Shown one piece after another: positions 43,570-52,828 of a stretch of 64,000 nt of DNA. The notes beneath the pieces are model-generated. The model saw only the letters and a program-made list of their open reading frames with translations. It was not told the origin of the DNA and ran no database searches. Source of the stretch: Multivorans sp965116445 (GTDB lineage Bacteria; Acidobacteriota; Thermoanaerobaculia; Multivoradales; Multivoraceae); NCBI GenBank assembly GCA_965116445.1, contig OZ220688.1, positions 3,286,001 through 3,350,000 on the forward strand. Direction: 5' to 3'. The position numbers and the translations under genes were made by a program. Numbering within the stretch: position 1 is the stretch's first letter; each line of letters begins with the position of its first letter.

Positions 43570-44367
43570 TCAGCGTCCCTTGAATTCGGCGGGCCGCTTC
43601 TCGAGGAAGGCAAGGACTCCCTCGCGGGAGTCTTCCGTAGCGCCGGCCTCCGCCTGGAGCCTCGCTTCCAGGTCGAGTTGCTGCTCGTAGACGTTCTGCC
43701 ACGTGGCCCAGTAGGCCTTCCGGATCATCGCCAGGGATCGCGGACCGTTGGCCAGGCGCTGGGCCAGCTCGGTGGCCCCCTTCATCAGGGACTCCTGGTC
43801 GTCGTACAGGCGGTTGATCAGACCCCACTCGAATGCCTTGTCGGCCGGCAGACGTTCCGCGAGCATGGAGAGTTCGACCGCGCGGCCCCAGCCGATCAGG
43901 CGCGGCAGCATGAAGGTGGCGCCGCCGTCGGGCACCAGGCCGATGCGCGCGAACGCCTGCAGGAAGAAGGCCTGCTTCGAGGCGCAGACGAGGTCGCCGA
44001 TCAGGGCGAAGCTCATGCCGACGCCCGCCGCGGCCCCGTGCACTGCCGTCACGATCGGCATGTCCAGGTCGCGCAGCGAGAGCAGCAGGGGGTGATAGTT
44101 GTTGCGCAGGTTCTCGCGGGCCGTCGGGTTCACGGCCCCCTCTTCCTGGCTGCCGCGGCCGGAGAGGTTGGCCCCGGAACAGAAGGCGCGGCCCGCTCCG
44201 GTAAGCAGGAGGGCGCGCACGCCGCTCTCCGGATCACGGATGCGCAGCACCGCGTCGCCCAGTTCGGCGACCATCGTGGCGTCCGTGGCGTTCAGCACCT
44301 CCGGGTGGTTCAGCGTGATCGTGGCGAGGCTGCCGTCCTGTTCAAGCAGGATCCGTTCGTAGTTCAT
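43570..44367 (-). CDS. Enoyl-CoA hydratase/isomerase family protein
   Basis: 265 residues from the ATG at 44367. The crotonase fold shows TITLNHPEVLNA, the first oxyanion segment AFCSGANLSG, the second AVHGAAAGVGMSFALIGDLV, then FARIGLVPDGGATFMLPRLIG. The Asp and Gly positions around DGGA fit enoyl-CoA hydratases of the PaaG type. It is probably part of acyl-CoA degradation. It is flanked 11 bp upstream by a DUF1801 gene and 2 bp downstream by the PQQ dehydrogenase, forming one minus-strand operon. Confidence 0.9.
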   Translation of the reverse strand: MNYERILLEQDGSLATITLNHPEVLNATDATMVAELGDAVLRIRDPESGVRALLLTGAGRAFCSGANLSGRGSQEEGAVNPTARENLRNNYHPLLLSLRDLDMPIVTAVHGAAAGVGMSFALIGDLVCASKQAFFLQAFARIGLVPDGGATFMLPRLIGWGRAVELSMLAERLPADKAFEWGLINRLYDDQESLMKGATELAQRLANGPRSLAMIRKAYWATWQNVYEQQLDLEARLQAEAGATEDSREGVLAFLEKRPAEFKGR

Positions 44368-44378
44368 TGACTTCCCTT

Positions 44379-44798
44379 TTACTCGGGGTACTTCTCGCTC
44401 ATTGTCTCGAGCGAGTTCTTGATCAGCTCTTCGAGCACGCCCATGTCTACGTCGGCCAGCTTGTTGATGTAGAGGCAGGACTTGCCGGTCCGGTGCTTGC
44501 CGAGTCGGGAGAGGAGTTCGTCGTAGCTCGAGAACCCGGGCATGACGTAGACCGTCAGGCTCTGCTTGCGGGGCGAGAAGCCGATGCGCGGCCATTCTCC
44601 GGAGCGACCGCTCGCGTAGCGGTACCGGTAGGTTCCAAAGCCGACGATCGCCGTACCCCACATTTGGGGTTCCAGGCCGGTGATCCGCTTCATCAGCTCG
44701 AGGACCGTGAAGCTGTCCTCGCGACGCCGCTCGTTGTCGACGGCGCCGAGGAACGTCTCGACGCTGGCGTCGTTCTGCTTCGTCTTCAGTTCGCTCAC
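44379..44798 (-). CDS. DUF1801 (YdhG-like) protein
   Basis: 139 residues from GTG at 44798, chosen because GAGG lies 8 bp upstream; the longer frame to 44900 lacks this and starts with low-complexity sequence. The motifs VETFLGAVDNERRREDSFTVLELMKRITGLEPQMWG.AIVGFGTYRYRYASGR and GKSCLYINKLADVDMGVLEELI are typical of DUF1801. These are small cytosolic proteins related to YdhG/iron-chaperone-like folds with no settled function. First gene of the hydratase/PQQ dehydrogenase operon. Confidence 0.85.
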   Translation of the reverse strand: MSELKTKQNDASVETFLGAVDNERRREDSFTVLELMKRITGLEPQMWGTAIVGFGTYRYRYASGRSGEWPRIGFSPRKQSLTVYVMPGFSSYDELLSRLGKHRTGKSCLYINKLADVDMGVLEELIKNSLETMSEKYPE

Positions 44799-44937
44799 AA
44801 GCGATCCTCGGTGATGGCCGCTCGCCTCCCTGCGAAAGGCAGTGGTTCTGTAGAAGAAGTGGGCAACCGTAGCAGACCGTGACCCCCCCGAGCCCCCCAA
44901 GAACCTCCGGTCAAGTCATCCGGGCGCTCAGTGACTC

Positions 44938-46335
44938 GTGCACGTGGCTTATGCTCGACTGGTCGTGAGCGGGAAGGGCCATTACTGCGTCATGGGCATC
45001 GGCGACATGGGTTTCCACATCGCCGAGGCGTTCGGGCGCGAGGGCCGGAGTCTGACCCTGATCGACACGGATCCGGACAAGGGGCACCGTATCGAGGAGG
45101 AGCTGGACGCCGCCTTCGTCGTCGGCAACGGAGCCCACCAGGCGGTGCTCGAGCGGGCGCACGTCGATGCCGCGGACCTGTTCATCGCCGCCTCTTCCTC
45201 GGAGGAGGCGAACCTGGTCGCGTCGGTGATCGCCCGCAACCTGGGCGCGAAGCGGTGCGTGGTGCGGCTCGACACCTCCGAGGATCTGACCGTTTACCGC
45301 CGCTCCTATGAGCGGTTGTTCGGCGCCGATCTGCTGCTGTCGCCGCAGAGTCTGGCGACCAACGCGATCCTGAACGTCGTACTCGGCCACCATACGTACG
45401 AAGTCGACTACCTGGCCAAGGGCCGCTTCGAACTGAGGACGATCCAGGTGCAGGCGAACAGCACGGTCGCCCGTCTGCCGCTCAGGGAGGTGCCGCTACC
45501 CGAGGGCGCACGAGTCGTCGGCTACTTCGACGCGGAGCACGAATTGTCGATCCCGGGGCCGGACCTGCAGGCGATGCCGGGTGGGCTGGCCATGGTCCTG
45601 TGCCGGACGCAGTCGACCCACGATGTGGAGGAGTTGTTCGCGTCTCGTGTCGAACATCCCCACACCGTTGCCGTTGCCGGCGGCAGTTCGGCCGCGGTCG
45701 CGGTGGTCAAGGCGCTGCGCAACGAGGTCAAGCGCCTGCGGTGGATCGAGCGCGACCGGCGCCGGGCGGAGTTCCTGGCCCAGTCGTTCCCCGACGTCGA
45801 GGTCCTGCACGGCGACCCGATCGACGCGGCGACGATGGAGAGCGAAGGTCTCGGCCGGGCCGACGTGCTGATCGCGGCCACCAGCCACGACGACAGCAAC
45901 GTGGTCGCGGGGCTGATCGCCCAGGAGCTGGGCGTGCCGCAGGTGGTCGCGCTGATCCACCACACGACGAGCCGGCTCTGGCAGCGGGTCGGCGAGGTGG
46001 AACTCGTGTCGCCGCACTCCCTGGCGATCGACCACGTCCGGAACTTCGTCGCCAACGGCTACAAGGCGAACCTCGTCAACCTGGCCGACGGCGCGCTGCA
46101 GGTCGTCCAGCGCGTGATTCACGAAGCCAGCCCGGCAGCCGGCGCCACACTCGCGGATCTCCAGGCGCCCAGGGGCCTGATCGTCGGCGCGGTGGTGCGA
46201 GGCGACCGCGTGTTCATGCCGGAGCGCAGCAACATGCTGCGCGCCGACGACCAGGTCATCCTGTTCGTCCACCGCTCGCAGACCCAGATGGCCAAGCTCC
46301 TGTTCCCGGGCAGCGAGAGCGAGGTCGCCAGCTAG
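44938..46335 (+). CDS. trkA: TrkA-type potassium transporter regulatory protein (two RCK domains)
   Basis: 465 residues from GTG at 44938; GTG at 44965 gives a start nearer the nucleotide fold and may be the true one. Two tandem RCK units are present. The first Rossmann motif is VMGIGDMGFHIAEAF with acidic LIDTDPDK, and the second is the more degenerate VAVAGGSSAAVAVVKAL. RCK_C domains lie at about 140-220 and 370-455. TrkA gates the TrkH/TrkG potassium channel by NAD(H)/ATP binding. No trkH/trkG gene is in the window, so the partner lies elsewhere. Confidence 0.85.
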   Translation: MHVAYARLVVSGKGHYCVMGIGDMGFHIAEAFGREGRSLTLIDTDPDKGHRIEEELDAAFVVGNGAHQAVLERAHVDAADLFIAASSSEEANLVASVIARNLGAKRCVVRLDTSEDLTVYRRSYERLFGADLLLSPQSLATNAILNVVLGHHTYEVDYLAKGRFELRTIQVQANSTVARLPLREVPLPEGARVVGYFDAEHELSIPGPDLQAMPGGLAMVLCRTQSTHDVEELFASRVEHPHTVAVAGGSSAAVAVVKALRNEVKRLRWIERDRRRAEFLAQSFPDVEVLHGDPIDAATMESEGLGRADVLIAATSHDDSNVVAGLIAQELGVPQVVALIHHTTSRLWQRVGEVELVSPHSLAIDHVRNFVANGYKANLVNLADGALQVVQRVIHEASPAAGATLADLQAPRGLIVGAVVRGDRVFMPERSNMLRADDQVILFVHRSQTQMAKLLFPGSESEVAS

Positions 46336-46468
46336 CGGGCTTCTTCGGGCTAGCCCGTCCGCTCCTGCGGCCGGAGGGGAGGGCGTCGGACGGCTGCGGC
46401 TGGCGTGTTGGCCCCTTTGCCCAGGCGTTAGGCTAGGAGGCCACTACAGACAGAGCGGAGGCAGGACG

Positions 46469-47230
46469 ATGGAAAATGCGAGGGCGTTGCGTTCATCGAT
46501 GACGGCTGTCGTGCGGTGGGGAGCTGTCGTGGTGTTGGGCGCGGCTGTGTCCTACGGGACGGTGGCGCCGCTGGAGGCGCAACGGGCGCCGGCGGATCTG
46601 GGTGGCGAGTGGGTGTTGAATGTGGAGCAGAGCGATGACCCGCTGCAGGCGATGCGGCGTCACAGGATCGCGAGCGGCGGAGTCGGTGACGGCGGGTTCA
46701 GCGGCCGCGGTGGCAACGTGGGTCGTGGTGGAGCGGGACGTGGCGGCGGAGGTGCTGCTGTTGGTGGTGGCGGCCGCGGTGGCGGTGCGGTCGGTGGTGG
46801 CGCTGCCGGAGGCGGCCGAGGCGGCGCTCCGGGAGCTGCCGGTGGTGGCCCCGGCGGTCCTGGTGGTCCCGGCGGACCTGGCGGCCTTGGCGGTGGACCT
46901 GCGATGGGCCGCGGCATGAACGCGGGTGCTGACGAACTCACGATCCAGATCCTGGAAGGGGGCGTTCAGATCACGGATTCACGCGGGCTGGCCCTCGTCC
47001 TGAGAACGGACCGTGAGTGGTACGAGGTGGGTGAGCGGCGCGAAATCTAGGCCTACTGGAAGAAGGCGAAGCTGGTGACGAGGAACCGGGGTCGCGGGGA
47101 GGCGCTCGTCGTGCAGGAGTACAGCGTGAACAAGAAGGGCCAGTTGGTCGTCCTGAACCAGGTCCAGTTCGGCGGTGATGGGGGGACCGCCACCTACAAG
47201 CGGTTCTACGACCGCAAGGAGAGCGGCTAG
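46469..47230 (+). pseudogene. Glycine-rich exported protein gene interrupted by an in-frame amber codon
   Basis: The frame opens at ATG 46469 with a signal peptide (AVVVLGAAVSYGTVAPLEAQ) and a short conserved segment (LGGEWVLNVEQSDDPLQAMRRH). About 85 Gly/Ala-rich residues and a beta segment lead to TAG at 47048-47050. After the TAG the same frame continues for 59 codons with normal-looking sequence (AYWKKAKLVTRN, EYSVNKKGQLVVLNQ, YKRFYDRKESG) to TAG at 47228-47230. A single GAG-to-TAG change would explain it. It could be a recent nonsense mutation, an assembly error or amber readthrough. Function unknown. Confidence 0.7.
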
Positions 47231-47277
47231 GTAGGACGCAGGCCCGCGGTCGGCCGTCCCACGACCTGGATCTTTTC

Positions 47278-47328
47278 CTGGCCGGTACGGAACCGCCTTA
47301 TCCTTCTGGCCGGTACGGAACCGCCTTA
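47278..47328. repeat. 23-bp direct repeat overlapping the acyl-CoA dehydrogenase stop codon
   Basis: CTGGCCGGTACGGAACCGCCTTA occurs at 47278-47300 and 47306-47328, a period of 28 bp. The second copy supplies the TAA stop of the minus-strand acyl-CoA dehydrogenase gene, so the duplication may have arisen at or just beyond its 3' end. Confidence 0.8.
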
Positions 47329-48555
47329 GTTCGAGCCGGTCGGGATGTCGCTGAAGGCCCGGTCGCGGTCGACGCGGATCTCGCCGGGCAGGGTGAGGAC
47401 GCGCTCGGCGATGATGTTGCGCAGGATCTCGTCCGTCCCGGCGGCGATCCGCATGCCGGGAGCCGCCAGGTAGGCGTAGTGGAACATGCCGCCCGAGGGG
47501 GCATCGTCGCGGCCGCTGACGGAACCGGCGACATCGAGCAGGTCGGCCGCGAACGAGGCGATGTCCTGCCGGGCGGTGGCGGTGATCACCTTGCAGATCG
47601 AGTTCTCGGGACCCGGCTGCTTGCCCTGGGAGATTGCGGTCAGGGTGCGCAGGAAGGTCAGTTCGACGCCGCGGCACTGCACGTACCAGTCGGCGATCCG
47701 GTCGCGCACGGCACTCTGGGCCGCCGCGGGTTCGCCGTCGATCTCGAGTTCAGAGGCGATGCGCAAGGCGTCGCTCCAGTCGGGCGTCATCTGGTAGCGG
47801 CCGTGCCGTTCGTTCATCAGCGTCGTGATCGCCACCTGCCAGCCGTCGCCGACATTGCCGAGACGATTTTGGTCGGGGACCCTGACGTTCTGCAGGAAGA
47901 CCTCATTGAACTCGGCGGTGCCGGGGATCTGGCGGATCGGCCGCGGATCGATGCCGGCCGACTTCATGTCGACGACGAAGAAGGTCAGACCCTTGTGTTT
48001 GGGCACCGCCGGGTCGTGGCGGGTGACCAGGATTCCCCAGTCGGCGAAGTGGGCGCCCGAGTTCCAGACCTTCTGGCCGTTGACGATCCACTCGTCGCCG
48101 TCCCGCTCGGCGCGGGTGCGAAGGCCGGCGAGGTCGGAACCGGCTCCGGGCTCGGAGAAGAGCTGGCACCAGACTTCCTCGCCGCTCGCCAGCTTCGGCA
48201 GGTAGCGGCGCTTCTGTTCCTCGGTGCCGTGGGCCATGATCGCCGGCGCGCAGGTCCCGTGGCCGATGTTGAGGTAGCCATCGGGAACGTCGAACTTCGC
48301 CTGCTCCTGGTCCCAGATGACGCCCTCCATGAAGGTCGCGCCGCGACCGCCGTGTTCCTTCGGCCACGTGATGCAGGCCCAGCCGTCGTCGTACTTCTTC
48401 TGTTGCCACTCCTTGACCGCGGCGAGCCCCTCGTCTTCGGAGAGCCCGGCGTAGCGGGACGTATCGCCGGGAGCCAGGGGTTCGGCATTGGCTTCGAGCC
48501 AGGCGCGCGCCTCGGCGCGAAAGGCGGCTTCCTGCGGTGAGTCCTGAAAGTCCAT
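47326..48555 (-). CDS. Acyl-CoA dehydrogenase (FadE-like)
   Basis: 409 residues from the ATG at 48555 (MDFQDSPQEAAFRAEARAWL). Flavoprotein features are ITWPKEHGGRG, QLFSEPGAGSDLAGLRTRAERDGDEWIVNGQKVWNSGAH and GWQVAITTLMNERHGRY. The C-terminal region has GTDEILRNIIAERVLTLP. The position often filled by a catalytic Glu (Y-E-G-T) reads A-A-G-T here, so the base must lie elsewhere, as in several FadE paralogues. It introduces an alpha-beta double bond in an acyl-CoA. It forms a minus-strand pair with the CoA-transferase gene 70 bp upstream. Confidence 0.9.
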   Translation of the reverse strand: MDFQDSPQEAAFRAEARAWLEANAEPLAPGDTSRYAGLSEDEGLAAVKEWQQKKYDDGWACITWPKEHGGRGATFMEGVIWDQEQAKFDVPDGYLNIGHGTCAPAIMAHGTEEQKRRYLPKLASGEEVWCQLFSEPGAGSDLAGLRTRAERDGDEWIVNGQKVWNSGAHFADWGILVTRHDPAVPKHKGLTFFVVDMKSAGIDPRPIRQIPGTAEFNEVFLQNVRVPDQNRLGNVGDGWQVAITTLMNERHGRYQMTPDWSDALRIASELEIDGEPAAAQSAVRDRIADWYVQCRGVELTFLRTLTAISQGKQPGPENSICKVITATARQDIASFAADLLDVAGSVSGRDDAPSGGMFHYAYLAAPGMRIAAGTDEILRNIIAERVLTLPGEIRVDRDRAFSDIPTGSN

Positions 48556-48625
48556 GGAGCGTCTCCTGGGCAGCGGTGCAGTTGGTTCCGGGAAGTGGTG
48601 ATTGTAGTCCGGTTCGCGGTGTGGT

Positions 48626-49894
48626 TCAGAGCCGGCCCGAGATGACACCCCGGTCGGCCAGGCCTTCGATCTCCGCGGCGTCGAGTCCCAGTTCCCGTAG
48701 CAGGTCACCGGTGTGTTCGCCGAGTTCGGGCGCCGGTTGGGGCTTCACCTTGTCCTCGCCCTCGATGAGCACCGGGCTGTCCACCGTGCGCAGACGCCCG
48801 TACTCGGGGTGGTCGAGGTCGCGGAACATGCCGATGGCCTCCAACTGCTCGTCGGCGACGATGTCGTCCAGGTTCGAGACGAGGCTGTAGGCGATCTCGT
48901 AGCGGGTGAACCGCTCGCTCCACTCGGCGAAGTCCCGCTTGGCGAAGTCGGCGTCGAGCAGGGCGACGAACTCGGGCATGTTCTCGATCCGCTCGGGGGT
49001 GGTGCAGAAGCGCTCGTCGGCGATGAGGTCGGCGCGGTCGAGGGCGAGGCAGAAGCGCTCCCAGTCACGGTCCTGTTCGACGATGCTCAGCTTGATCAGG
49101 CGGTCGTCACGCGTGCGGTAGTAGAGCTGGCCGAAGTTCATCGTGTGTTCGCGCGGGCGTTTCTCGTGGAACTCGGCTCCGACCAGCTTGGCCTGGATGG
49201 CGCAGGCGTTGGCCCATGCCCCGGCCGCGAGCAGCGACGTGGTGACATAGGAGCCGACGCCGGTCCGTTCCCGCTTCAGCAGGCCGGCGAGCACGGCCGA
49301 GAAGAGAGTGACACCGGTGGGGTGGTCGCCGGTGCCGCAGCCTAGTGGTCCCAGGTGGCCGTCGACCGGCGTGAACGTCGCGACGAGACCGGAGCGGGTC
49401 CAGTAGCAGACCTGGTCGTAGCCGGGTTTCTCGGCCTCGGGTCCGGTGTGCCCGTAACCGGTGCCGTGGGCGAAGATGAGCCGTGAGTTGACTTCCCGCA
49501 GCCGGTCCCAGGTCATGCCCAGATCGCCGAGCACGGAGTTGTGGCAGTTGGTCAGGAAGACGTCCGCCGTCTCGATCAGCCGGTGGGCTACGGACTGGCC
49601 GCTCTCCTCCTTGAGGTCGATCACGACGCTCTTCTTGTTCCGGCCGTCGAGCAGGAAGCAGTAGGGGATCTCCGAGTCCGGCATGCCGGGCAGATCCTGG
49701 AAGTAGCGGTAGAGATCGCCCCGGCCCGGCGCCTCGATCTTGATCACTTCGGCCCCGAAGTCGGAGAGCATGGCGCAGGCCGAGGGCGCCATGACGATCG
49801 TGGCAAGTTCCACCACGCGGACGCCTTCGAGCAGGGCCCCTTCCGGGCCAGGCTGGAGGGCGCCCGGCTGGTCGACCAGCGAACTTGAGGTCAC
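48626..49894 (-). CDS. CaiB/BaiF-family CoA-transferase (class III), first copy
   Basis: 422 residues. Family III CoA-transferase motifs are GVRVVELATIVMAPSACAMLSDFGAEVIKIEAPGRGD, ADVFLTNC, SRLIFAHGTGYGHTGP and GTGDHPTG, which carries the Asp expected to form the acyl-CoA/aspartyl intermediate. Then QLYYRTRDDRLIKLSIVE. It moves CoA between carboxylic acids without free thioester hydrolysis. Together with the adjacent acyl-CoA dehydrogenase it suggests activation and oxidation of an imported acid. The substrate is unknown. Confidence 0.9.
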   Translation of the reverse strand: MTSSSLVDQPGALQPGPEGALLEGVRVVELATIVMAPSACAMLSDFGAEVIKIEAPGRGDLYRYFQDLPGMPDSEIPYCFLLDGRNKKSVVIDLKEESGQSVAHRLIETADVFLTNCHNSVLGDLGMTWDRLREVNSRLIFAHGTGYGHTGPEAEKPGYDQVCYWTRSGLVATFTPVDGHLGPLGCGTGDHPTGVTLFSAVLAGLLKRERTGVGSYVTTSLLAAGAWANACAIQAKLVGAEFHEKRPREHTMNFGQLYYRTRDDRLIKLSIVEQDRDWERFCLALDRADLIADERFCTTPERIENMPEFVALLDADFAKRDFAEWSERFTRYEIAYSLVSNLDDIVADEQLEAIGMFRDLDHPEYGRLRTVDSPVLIEGEDKVKPQPAPELGEHTGDLLRELGLDAAEIEGLADRGVISGRL

Positions 49895-50014
49895 GCCGGC
49901 TTCCCGCCGTGCCGAGATTGGCGATTTCTATTCAGAGCGGCGGGATTGTGACATAGGGCCGAAACACATCGGAGTGCGGGATACGATTCCGCCGATGTTC
50001 GGGCGGCAGCCAGC

Positions 50015-50356
50015 ATGACCGGAGTCCGGCTCACCAAGCCCTGGCGCGATCTGGACGATGCCGCGATCGCCGCGTTGCCGGGGCAGTTGGGCGTCTTCGA
50101 GATCGGCGACGACGAGGGCGCAACGTTGGAACTTGGTTTCGCCGGCGGCAACTCACGCTTCGGCATGCGCAGCGCGATCGCCGAGACGGCCGCGAAGCAC
50201 GAACGGGCGGCCAGGTTCCGCTACGAGGTGACGATGCAGTACTGGAGCCGCTTCGAGGAGTTGCTGGCCGTCTACGTCGCGGATCACGGCGAGTTGCCGG
50301 TTGGGAACGCGGACCGGGGAGACCGGCGGATCGGCCGGATCGCCGCGCCGGGTTAG
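50015..50356 (+). CDS. Small conserved-looking protein, family not assigned
   Basis: 113 residues. The sequence has LPGQLGVFEIGDDEGATLELGFAGG, RFGMRSAI, FRYEVTMQYWSRFEELLAVY and GELPVGN. The layout (a strand with GVFEI, then a Gly-rich turn and an Arg-rich helix) is reminiscent of a GIY-YIG-like or DUF7508-type fold, but the assignment is weak. It is divergent from the first CoA-transferase gene and 106 bp before the second acyl-CoA dehydrogenase. Confidence 0.55.
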   Translation: MTGVRLTKPWRDLDDAAIAALPGQLGVFEIGDDEGATLELGFAGGNSRFGMRSAIAETAAKHERAARFRYEVTMQYWSRFEELLAVYVADHGELPVGNADRGDRRIGRIAAPG

Positions 50357-50462
50357 CCTTGATTCGCAGGAACGAAGCGTTGGTTTGACGTGACGAGAAG
50401 GCCGGGGGGCCTTGCGGGATGACGTGTGTGGAGTTTCCAGCGAATCAAGGTCAGGTGAGGCA

Positions 50463-51629
50463 ATGGACTTCGAACTCACTACCGAACAGCGACTGATCCT
50501 CGAGACGGTGCGCCGCTTCGTGCACGAGGAGATCGTGCCGCTCGAAGCGGACCTCGACCCGGACGCGAGCGAACTGCCGCCGCACCACCGCGAGCGCCTC
50601 GTCGCGATGACGAAGGAACTCGGCTTCTACGGGCTGGACATCCCGGAGGAGTACGGGGGCCCTGGCATCGATCTCGTGACCCGGACCCTGATGGCGTTCG
50701 AGATGGCGCAGCACCGGGCCGGCCTCTACGCGCCCTGCTACGGCGTGTTCGGCGGCGCGGGTCTGGCCCAGTTGTACGAGGCGGACGACGACCAGAAGGA
50801 GCGCTACCTCTATCCCGTTCTACGGGGCGAGAAGCGCGGTTTCTTCGCGCTGACCGAGCCTTCGGGCGGCAGCGATCCGGCCCGCGCGATTCGCACCGCG
50901 GCGGTGCGCGACGGGGACGACTGGATCATCGACGGCGAGAAGACGTTCATCTCCGGCGCGGACAAGGCGGACTTCGGCATCGTCTTCGCCCGCACCGACC
51001 CGGAGCTCGGCCGCAAGGGGATCACCTGCTTCCTCGTCGACACGGACATGCCGGGCTTCCGGGTCCGGCGCATCGTCCACACCCTGCGTTCGACGCACTA
51101 CGCGGCGGAACTCGAGTTCAACCGGGTGAGGGTGCCGGGCCGCAACGTGCTCGGTGAAGTGAACCAGGGCTTCGCGATCGCCAATGACCGGCTGAGCCGC
51201 AACCGGATTCCGTACGCGGCGGGCTGCATCGGCGTGGCGCTCAAGGCCCAGGAGATGGCGATCGCCTACGCGAAGACGCGCAAGACGTTCGGCGACTACC
51301 TGTCGACCCGGCAGGCGGTGCAGTGGATGATCGTCGACAACGAGATCGATCTCCGCACCGCCCGGGCCGTGACCCTCGAGGCGGCTGCGCGGGCCGACGC
51401 CGGCAGGCCGTTCCGGACCGAGGCGGCGATCTGCAAGCTGGTGGCCAGCGAAGGTGCGAGCCGCGTCGTCGACCGGGCGATGCAGATTCACGGCGGTTAC
51501 GGCATGACGAAGGACCTGCCGCTCGAGCGCTGGTACCGGGAGCTGCGCATACGCCGGGTCGGCGAGGGGCCGAACGAGATTCAGCGCCTGATCGTCGCCC
51601 GCGACGTGATCGGCGGGTCCTTCCACTGA
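50463..51629 (+). CDS. Acyl-CoA dehydrogenase, second copy
   Basis: 388 residues from the ATG at 50463, preceded by GTGAGG. Features are MDFELTTEQRLILETVRRFV, LDIPEEYGGPGIDL, FALTEPSGGSDPARAIRTAAVRDGDDWIIDGEKTFISGADKAD, RKTFGDYLSTRQAVQWMI, and the C-terminal IHGGYGMTKDLPLERWYRELRIRRVGEGPNEIQR. In the last, the Glu of VGEGPNE fits the usual catalytic position. It is distinct from the copy at 47326. It heads a plus-strand operon with a CoA-transferase and an enolase-superfamily enzyme. Confidence 0.93.
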   Translation: MDFELTTEQRLILETVRRFVHEEIVPLEADLDPDASELPPHHRERLVAMTKELGFYGLDIPEEYGGPGIDLVTRTLMAFEMAQHRAGLYAPCYGVFGGAGLAQLYEADDDQKERYLYPVLRGEKRGFFALTEPSGGSDPARAIRTAAVRDGDDWIIDGEKTFISGADKADFGIVFARTDPELGRKGITCFLVDTDMPGFRVRRIVHTLRSTHYAAELEFNRVRVPGRNVLGEVNQGFAIANDRLSRNRIPYAAGCIGVALKAQEMAIAYAKTRKTFGDYLSTRQAVQWMIVDNEIDLRTARAVTLEAAARADAGRPFRTEAAICKLVASEGASRVVDRAMQIHGGYGMTKDLPLERWYRELRIRRVGEGPNEIQRLIVARDVIGGSFH

Positions 51630-51643
51630 GGATTGGCAGCGCC

Positions 51644-52828
51644 GTGACCGGTGAAGCGCAGAGCCCGAAGCCTCTCGCGGGAGTGCGCGTGCTCGATCTT
51701 GGTCAGATCTACCAGGGGCCTTACGCCGGCTTCCTGCTCGCCCAGGCCGGTGCCGACGTGGTCAAGATAGAGCCGCCGGGAGGCGAACCGCTGCGCCGCC
51801 GGGAGGTCCACGGCGGGCCGCCGTCCTACCCGCTCGCGTTCCTGAACTCGAACAAGCGGTCCGCGGTCTGCGACCTGAAGGTGGAGGAGGGGCGCGAACT
51901 GCTGCGCCGGCTGGCGGGCGTTGCCGACGTGCTGCTCGAGAACTTCGCGCCCGGCGTCCTGGACCGGCTCGAAGTGGGCTGGAAGACGCTCAGGGATCTC
52001 AACCCGCGGCTGATCTACGCCTCGGGCACCGCCTACGGCCTGAGCGGGCCGGACCGCGACCGGCTGGGCATGGACATCACGGTCCAGGCCGCATCCGGCG
52101 TGATGAGCATCACCGGTGAGGCCGGCCGTCCGCCGCTCAAGGCCGGACCCGCGTTGATCGACTTCCTTGGCGGCGTCCACCTGTATGGGGGCATCGTGAG
52201 CGCGCTCTACGAGCGGGAACGGACCGGCCGCGGCCGCCTCGTCGAGGTGGCGATGCAGGAAGCCGTCTACCCGAGCATGCTCTCGAAGCTCGGCCTGATG
52301 CACGTGGATGGCCGGCCGCCGGAGCGGATCGGCAACCGCCATGGCCGCGTGTCGCCCTACAACGTCTATCCCTGCAACGACGGCTTCGTCGCGATCATCT
52401 GCGTCAATGAGAGGCACTGGCGAAATCTGGTGGGAGCGATGGGTCGGGAGGAACTCGCCTCGGATCCGCGTTTCGAGCACAACGAAGCGCGGGTGGCCCA
52501 AATGGAGGAGGCGGAGGCTTTGGTCGCGACCTGGACCGCGGAGCGAAGCCGGGAGGAGGTCTGCCGGATCGCACGCGAGTGCCACGTTCCGTGCGCGCCG
52601 GTCCGCGATCTCGCCGAGGTGAACGCGGATCCCCATCTCTGGGAGCGCGGCTTCTTCGAGACCGTCGACCATCCGGCGCTGGGTGAGCTCGCGCTGCCGA
52701 CGAGTCCGCTCCGTTTCGATGCCCGGTCTTCGGGTCCGCTCGAGCCGAGTCCCGAACTCGGCCGCGACACGGACGCGGTGATCGCTGAGTGGCTCGGTGA
52801 AGCATCTGATGAGAGGAGTGCCCGATGA
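51644..52828 (+). CDS. CaiB/BaiF-family CoA-transferase (class III), second copy
   Basis: 394 residues from GTG at 51644, with GAGG overlapping the upstream stop region. Motifs are GVRVLDLGQIYQGPYAGFLLAQAGADVVKIEPPGGEPLR, NSNKRSAVCDLK, ADVLLENFAPGVLDRL, YASGTAYGLSGPDRDRLGMDITVQAASGVMS and NVYPCNDGFVAIIC. The catalytic Asp is in GLSGPDRDRLGMD. Its stop overlaps the start of the mandelate-racemase-like gene (ATGA), so the two are translationally coupled. Confidence 0.92.
   Translation: MTGEAQSPKPLAGVRVLDLGQIYQGPYAGFLLAQAGADVVKIEPPGGEPLRRREVHGGPPSYPLAFLNSNKRSAVCDLKVEEGRELLRRLAGVADVLLENFAPGVLDRLEVGWKTLRDLNPRLIYASGTAYGLSGPDRDRLGMDITVQAASGVMSITGEAGRPPLKAGPALIDFLGGVHLYGGIVSALYERERTGRGRLVEVAMQEAVYPSMLSKLGLMHVDGRPPERIGNRHGRVSPYNVYPCNDGFVAIICVNERHWRNLVGAMGREELASDPRFEHNEARVAQMEEAEALVATWTAERSREEVCRIARECHVPCAPVRDLAEVNADPHLWERGFFETVDHPALGELALPTSPLRFDARSSGPLEPSPELGRDTDAVIAEWLGEASDERSAR

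Noticed and set aside
43568..43828. N-terminal extension of the PQQ dehydrogenase to 43828
   Set aside because: It lies wholly inside the enoyl-CoA hydratase gene and is not signal-peptide-like; the GTG at 43567 opens a proper leader.
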